In this document: positions 59,512-64,000 of the stretch, piece by piece
How the letters are laid out: each line of letters opens with the position of its first letter
How positions within the stretch are numbered: position 1 is the stretch's first letter
DNA from: Apostichopus japonicus
Taxonomy: Eukaryota; Echinodermata; Holothuroidea; Aspidochirotida; Stichopodidae
DNA length: 64,000 nt
Reading direction: 5' to 3'
Assembly: GCF_037975245.1 (NCBI RefSeq)
Contig: NC_092564.1
Location: 28,624,984 to 28,688,983, forward strand
The notes under the pieces: generated by a model
What the model was told of the DNA's origin: nothing
Database searches by the model: none
What the model saw: the letters and a program-made list of their open reading frames with translations, nothing else
Translations under genes and position numbers: made by a program

Positions 59512-60135
59512 CATAGTTGAGTAAATTTATGCAAATTGCCTGTAATTAAAGTTACTATCCAGAAAATACCTGGCTAGGCTTTAGCCTAGCCTACCTCAAG
59601 ACTCAGATAACTGGCTAGGCCTTTAGGCTTTACTGCTTAGGGCCTAGCCTAGGCCTATACCCTTTTGCCACACTTACATGTGCATTGTTGGGAATATGTT
59701 GCAAATGTAGAATGTGTTGAATATTTGTACAATTCTAGTAGATATATTAATAGACTGAAATATTATAGGCTTCGTTATGACCTAGGCGAACCTACGTTAG
59801 AATCTTCCTCTTCAGTAGACCAAGGGCAAGGTAGGCTATGTAAATGTCATCTTCAGTTATTCTGGCATGTGGATCTATCGTTAGGGATAAAGTTTTAAGT
59901 AAAATGAGGTGGTGATAATTGCTGTCATTTAGGCTGAAGTCATTTCGCATCCAAAAGGACAGTCGTATAGCTGGTCTAGGCCTATAGGGGCCTACAGTAG
60001 GCTAACTAGCCTACATCCAAGGTCCCCTGAATAACAATACAGCACTACTCACTAGATCATTAGATGGGCAGACGACACTAATAAAGTAATTATATTCCTA
60101 TGTAAATGCTTCTGCTATCGCTTCTTAAGAATTAC
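59512..60135. other. No gene; GGCCTA-rich sequence
   Basis: Frequent TAGGCCTA and CCTAGGCC motifs (59565-59660 and 59975-60015). The short plus-strand frame at 59665-59898 lacks splice context. Confidence 0.4.
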
Positions 60136-60194
60136 CTGTGAAGCTGCAGTCCAACACCACATATTTGGCGAAATGCGGCACACGATATCACCAT
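60136..60194 (-). CDS. Possible first coding exon, THAP-like N-terminus
   Basis: ATG at 60194-60192 on the minus strand is followed by 18 codons (MVISCAAF through GLQLHR) and a good donor (CACAG then GTAATT). The start resembles the first exon of THAP zinc-finger proteins (Met-x-x-x-Cys-Ala-Ala, then a short run to His-Arg before the conserved Phe-Pro). However, the spacing between the first two cysteines is six residues rather than the usual two to four, and no second THAP exon was found. The area is richer in CpG than its surroundings, which fits a promoter region. Confidence 0.25.
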
Positions 60195-62867
60195 TTGGAG
60201 TGATTTATGTAAACTTTATCACTTTAGTTATGTCAAAGGCATGGTGTTTGTACTTCGCGCTGGTACTTTCTTGCCGTACAAGCAAAGCGCCACCAGCAGT
60301 TTGATGAGTGGCTTCAGTCGATGGTCGTATGACGGCATTCTTCAGCGCATAGAAATTGGTATAGGAAGGATGCTGACACAGTGTATCGCCGTGTTTTTAA
60401 GAAAGTTTGGATAACTGATTTTGCTTCGATTTTTCTTCGCGCATTCCATGAAGAATAGAAAATAATCTTTGAAATATAAATGACACAGTTCAATGTAATC
60501 TTCTTAGAGTTGGCGAGGCGTTAACTTGTATACTACTTTTTTTTAGGAGTATGAACAATTCTGTGCTATAGTCTGCTGATATTTTTGCAAGTGATAAGCA
60601 GTCAAATGAAACGCTTTATTTTTCAGAAATGTTTTCCGGTTTAGTGTTGTTCCTCGGAAATTGAATGTTAAGCGATAGAAATGTTCCAAAATGGAACGGA
60701 GGGCGATAAAATACCGCTGCCCGATACAGTTGTTTTAACTGGTTGTTGTATATTAATATCTTTCATGTGCGTTCAGCGAGTTCTCTTACGTCTAGCAACT
60801 GCAACTTCTTCGAAAATTGAAGTCATTATAATCAACGTTAGTCTTTAAACGATCGTAGAATCTTTCGTAAAACTCTATAAACTCTATTTCTGCTAAAAAC
60901 TTAACATGATTGAATTGATTGGGTTTATTTTAGGCTTGAGCAACAGAAAATATCTATTTCTCAGGATGATTCAATCAAGCCAGTAAATATTGACCAAACG
61001 CCGTTATCGTTAGATAGGGGCCATTGCGAAATAAACAGACGTAAACTTTTGCTTACCTCTTACCTGCTTTTTCTTAATTAAAACAATGATTTTTGTTACA
61101 ATTTGGAAATAGACTTAATATCCCTGGCAACTTTGAGAATGCTTATATATCTAGACCTATGGTCAGAGTTTATATTATAGATGTGTTTACTGATTTTGAG
61201 TTGGTTAGCATCATCAGTGTCACAATATATGTGTTATGATTAGATAACATTACTACCAGTGATCGAGGAGTGTTCTTTTAATAATATTTAAAATGTCATC
61301 ATTTTCGCCACCTGCATACTGTCTTCATTTTAGTTAAAAGGCTATTCTTCTAATTCACCGATCTTTCAAGGTTCATACAATTGATTAACCTTGATTATGA
61401 TTACCTTATTGACTGAACTACTCCAGGATCCCTGGATTGTAAACAAGAATTAAATGATTCCCTTAGTCCCTACACTCCCCCCCCCCCAAACCCCACCCAA
61501 CACACATGTTACTATGTGTACAAATATGAACAGAATACTTTTCTACTAGCTGTTAAACTTTTTTTCCTTTTGCAAGCAATAAATTTTATGAACATAAAAG
61601 TTCCTCCCCCAATGAAGTTTGAGAGTTATTTGTGTTAACCTTGTGATCTTGTGGCTGTAATACCAAAGTTAGTTGCAAGCAGCTGTGGATAATTAATATT
61701 TTATGGTGCAGTGTGAGGTGCACTCCAGTATTAGAATTAACAGTACTAGAATTAAAAGATACTATTAGTTTGTTACCATAAAAATGTATTTAAAAATGTA
61801 GATCAGTTTGCATGGCTAATTAACTGGGTAACTGGGTTTCAATTTAAAATCAAAACACAAAGGTAAAGCCTATAATGTCAGAACAACTTTAAAGTGTGAG
61901 TCTTCAACAAGTTGTCCATTTCTTATGACTATTTTAAAAGTATATTCCTTTGTGGGCATTGCCCAAGAGAGATCTTTCTGGCAATTGTACTTACTAAATC
62001 TTACTTCCGTAACAAAGTAATAGCATGTTGACAGTGGATGTGACCAGGGAAGGGGTGTGAATGGGGGGGGGGGACTGGGAGAAGTAGCCGCACCAGTTGG
62101 AGGATAATAGGAACAGAGACAGATTGAGAATGGGATCAGGATAATATTTTGGTATAGACTTTTCTAGAATAAGAAACTTTAATATTGTCCTACTAACTCT
62201 ATAACTAGCAAAACACTCAATTTTTGGAAATTAGGAATATTCAATTAATGAAATAATAACTCATATTGAAGCTGCAATTATTCAAACATATTTATTCTTT
62301 TTACATCTTTCTCCATTGTAGCACTTCAGCACTCTTACCACAACAAACGCATTTATCTATCACAGTATTTCTTCTAAACTCTCATACATATTATATAAAG
62401 TGATTCCTGGTATTAAACCATTCTCTAAAACTGCATAATAAAGACAATTTTCTTGTCATATATGTCATGGATGTGTTTCAATTTGTTATAGTTTCATGAA
62501 AGCATCAATATTACTGGATTATCAGGATGTAGAAAAAAATTCATTGATGCAAATAATAAGCAGTTACTTTTAGTAAAAGTGTTAACTTGAAGTTAGTTGT
62601 AATATTGGTATGCATATATAATATATTAATACATACTTGGGAGAACAGCACAACTTATACCTGTAGCTCATGCTGTAACTTTGAAATCATTCAGACCAAA
62701 CCTTAAATACAACCCTCAATCAAGCCAGGACATCAACCATTTTGTTATTATGAAAAAAAACTTATTATAAAACTTCCTCTCAAGTGCAACAACTCATTAT
62801 AAGCAAGGACAACAGACGTTTCCAATAGAACCTCAGCATAAAACGTGAAAATCAATGAGGCAACAGG
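60195..62867. other. CpG-containing possible promoter region, then no recognised gene
   Basis: From about 60240 to 60420 CpG dinucleotides are denser than elsewhere, compatible with a promoter. I see no exon from 60420 to 62867. Poly-C and poly-G tracts occur near 61479-61487 and 62065-62074. The 3' part probably contains the untranslated end of the minus-strand gene at 62868-63274. Confidence 0.35.
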
Positions 62868-63274
62868 TTATTTGGAAGGTTTGTTCTTTGGGTGTGGAAT
62901 AATTCTAACATACTTTTGCAGCTGTTTATCCTGTGTGAACATCTTATGACACATGAAACAAAAGTAATGTTCTCGGTCACCTAACTTGATTTTATAATGT
63001 TTGGACATCTTTGATTTACAGCAAGCACATGACTTTACCAAAGTAGGCGATTGTGCACTTTTCTTTCGAATGGCCGACTGCTTCTTAGAAAGATTCAAAG
63101 CCTCAACTTGTGTCTGCTCATCTTGTACGAAGTTCCGAATGACTTCCTTGGCATGAAGGACCACCCTGGGTATGAGGGTCAGAGGTAAACTTTGGTGTTG
63201 TGATGACCTGGGTCGTTGACTAACAGAAACCACAGGATTGTTAACCTCTGAAGTGAGGGAGGTTGACTTAGCCT
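62868..63274 (-). CDS. Terminal exon of an unidentified protein with a C-x2-C...C-x2-C zinc-binding motif
   Basis: On the minus strand a strong acceptor (CTTGCCTTCCTATCAG, ending at 63275) leads into about 135 open codons ending at 62868. The exon begins with two bases completing a codon. A serine-rich N-terminal part is followed by a basic helix-like stretch (EALNLSKKQSAIRKK), then CACCKSKMSKHYKIKLGD and HYFCFMCHKMF, and a basic C-terminus. The paired cysteines with YFC before the second pair resemble TRASH/MYM-type or treble-clef zinc modules; this is an analogy, not an assignment. The rest of the gene lies upstream of the window edge. Confidence 0.6.
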
Positions 63275-64000
63275 CTGATAGGAAGGCAAGAAAATGACAG
63301 TTGATCAATGAAATAAGCCCCCACACAAGCTCTCTGAAAATCGATATTCATTCTAATAAAAACTTTCCTTTGCATTAAACTAAACATATAAGCTGTTTAC
63401 ATTTTCAAAACATCATCCCAAAGAATAGCTGAAGGAAGAAAGTTCTCTAAATATTAAAAAGTAGATTTTTTTTTTTGACAGGTAGCTAGAGTAACTTTAA
63501 TGTCGGGGGAGACAGCGATTATCTGGTAATAAAAAATAATATTTATCATTTACAAATTAATTGTGATCTGATTTCATGTTTAATAGTAATACCTAATAAA
63601 TATGTGGTTAGGTTAGTACATATAAATATGAAATGCTATAAAATGTAACACTTTCATAAACATTCCTTGTAACAACTAATGATTTGTCATCCAATATATT
63701 TCAAGTCAGCATATTAGAATATTGAAAGAGTGAATCCATGATAATTTCAGAAACACATCTACTACTCTGTCATAACAAGAATGGTTTTAAAATCACAGCT
63801 TAGAAACTACTGTCATCAACAACCACACATTTTTCATCATGCTGCAATAATGGAGCATTACAGATATAATGCTGAGGGTTTGGATGGGAGTGATGGTGTA
63901 GTTGTTAGAAGGAGTCATGGTAAGTCCTGTTGAATGGAGCTAAGGAGCAGTTACATACGTTAGTATGAAGAATAGAGAACAAAATAATAAATGGAAACCT
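63275..64000 (-). other. Probable intron upstream of the terminal exon
   Basis: No further exon is recognisable up to the window edge. The open frame continues to 63326 past the acceptor, but the polypyrimidine tract favours splicing at 63274. Confidence 0.4.

Overview
This window looks like nuclear DNA of an animal, most plausibly a marine invertebrate deuterostome such as an echinoderm. That assignment is an inference. It rests on short exons with GT/AG introns, an AT-rich composition, a Fes/Fer-type tyrosine kinase, a C-type lectin, a KMT5A-like SET family, tRNA-derived SINEs and many non-autonomous DNA transposons. No viral genome, bacterial operon or CRISPR array was seen.

Layout. 0-4.4 kb: a hAT-like element (430-1336) with internal 138-bp repeats, then the first two exons of a secreted C-type lectin on the minus strand (4373 to 3779). 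4.4-12.1 kb: mostly featureless DNA, one tRNA-like sequence, two hAT-like elements with exact 8-bp target duplications (8286-9818 and 10131-11491), and an unidentified 100-codon ORF. 12.3-16.65 kb: a decayed CR1-type LINE on the minus strand, split by another transposon (13036-14771) with a 5-bp duplication. 19.4-42.3 kb: eight exons of a Fes/Fer-family kinase on the plus strand (coiled coil, SH2, kinase). Its introns hold more MITEs, a six-copy tandem SINE array of exactly 339-bp period, and about 9 kb of ~300-bp repeats in two opposed arrays.

The kinase gene looks damaged in this sequence. There is an in-frame TGA in the second SH2 exon, a +1 frameshift in the exon leading to the HRD motif, and no visible exon for kinase subdomains IX-X. 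The neighbouring exons would still join in frame without that exon. Either it is a young pseudogene or partial copy, or the assembly carries errors. The F-BAR exons were not found.

46-64 kb, minus strand: a KMT5A-like SET-domain gene whose two SET exons are duplicated in tandem. Both copies share a frame disruption and carry their own stop codons. One upstream pre-SET exon is intact. A MULE-like MITE with a 9-bp duplication and another hAT-like element lie upstream. A terminal exon with a four-cysteine zinc-binding pattern, from a gene extending beyond the window, lies at 62868-63274.

All calls were made by eye. Splice sites and reading phases were checked by hand. Similarity searches, transcript data and repeat libraries were not available.
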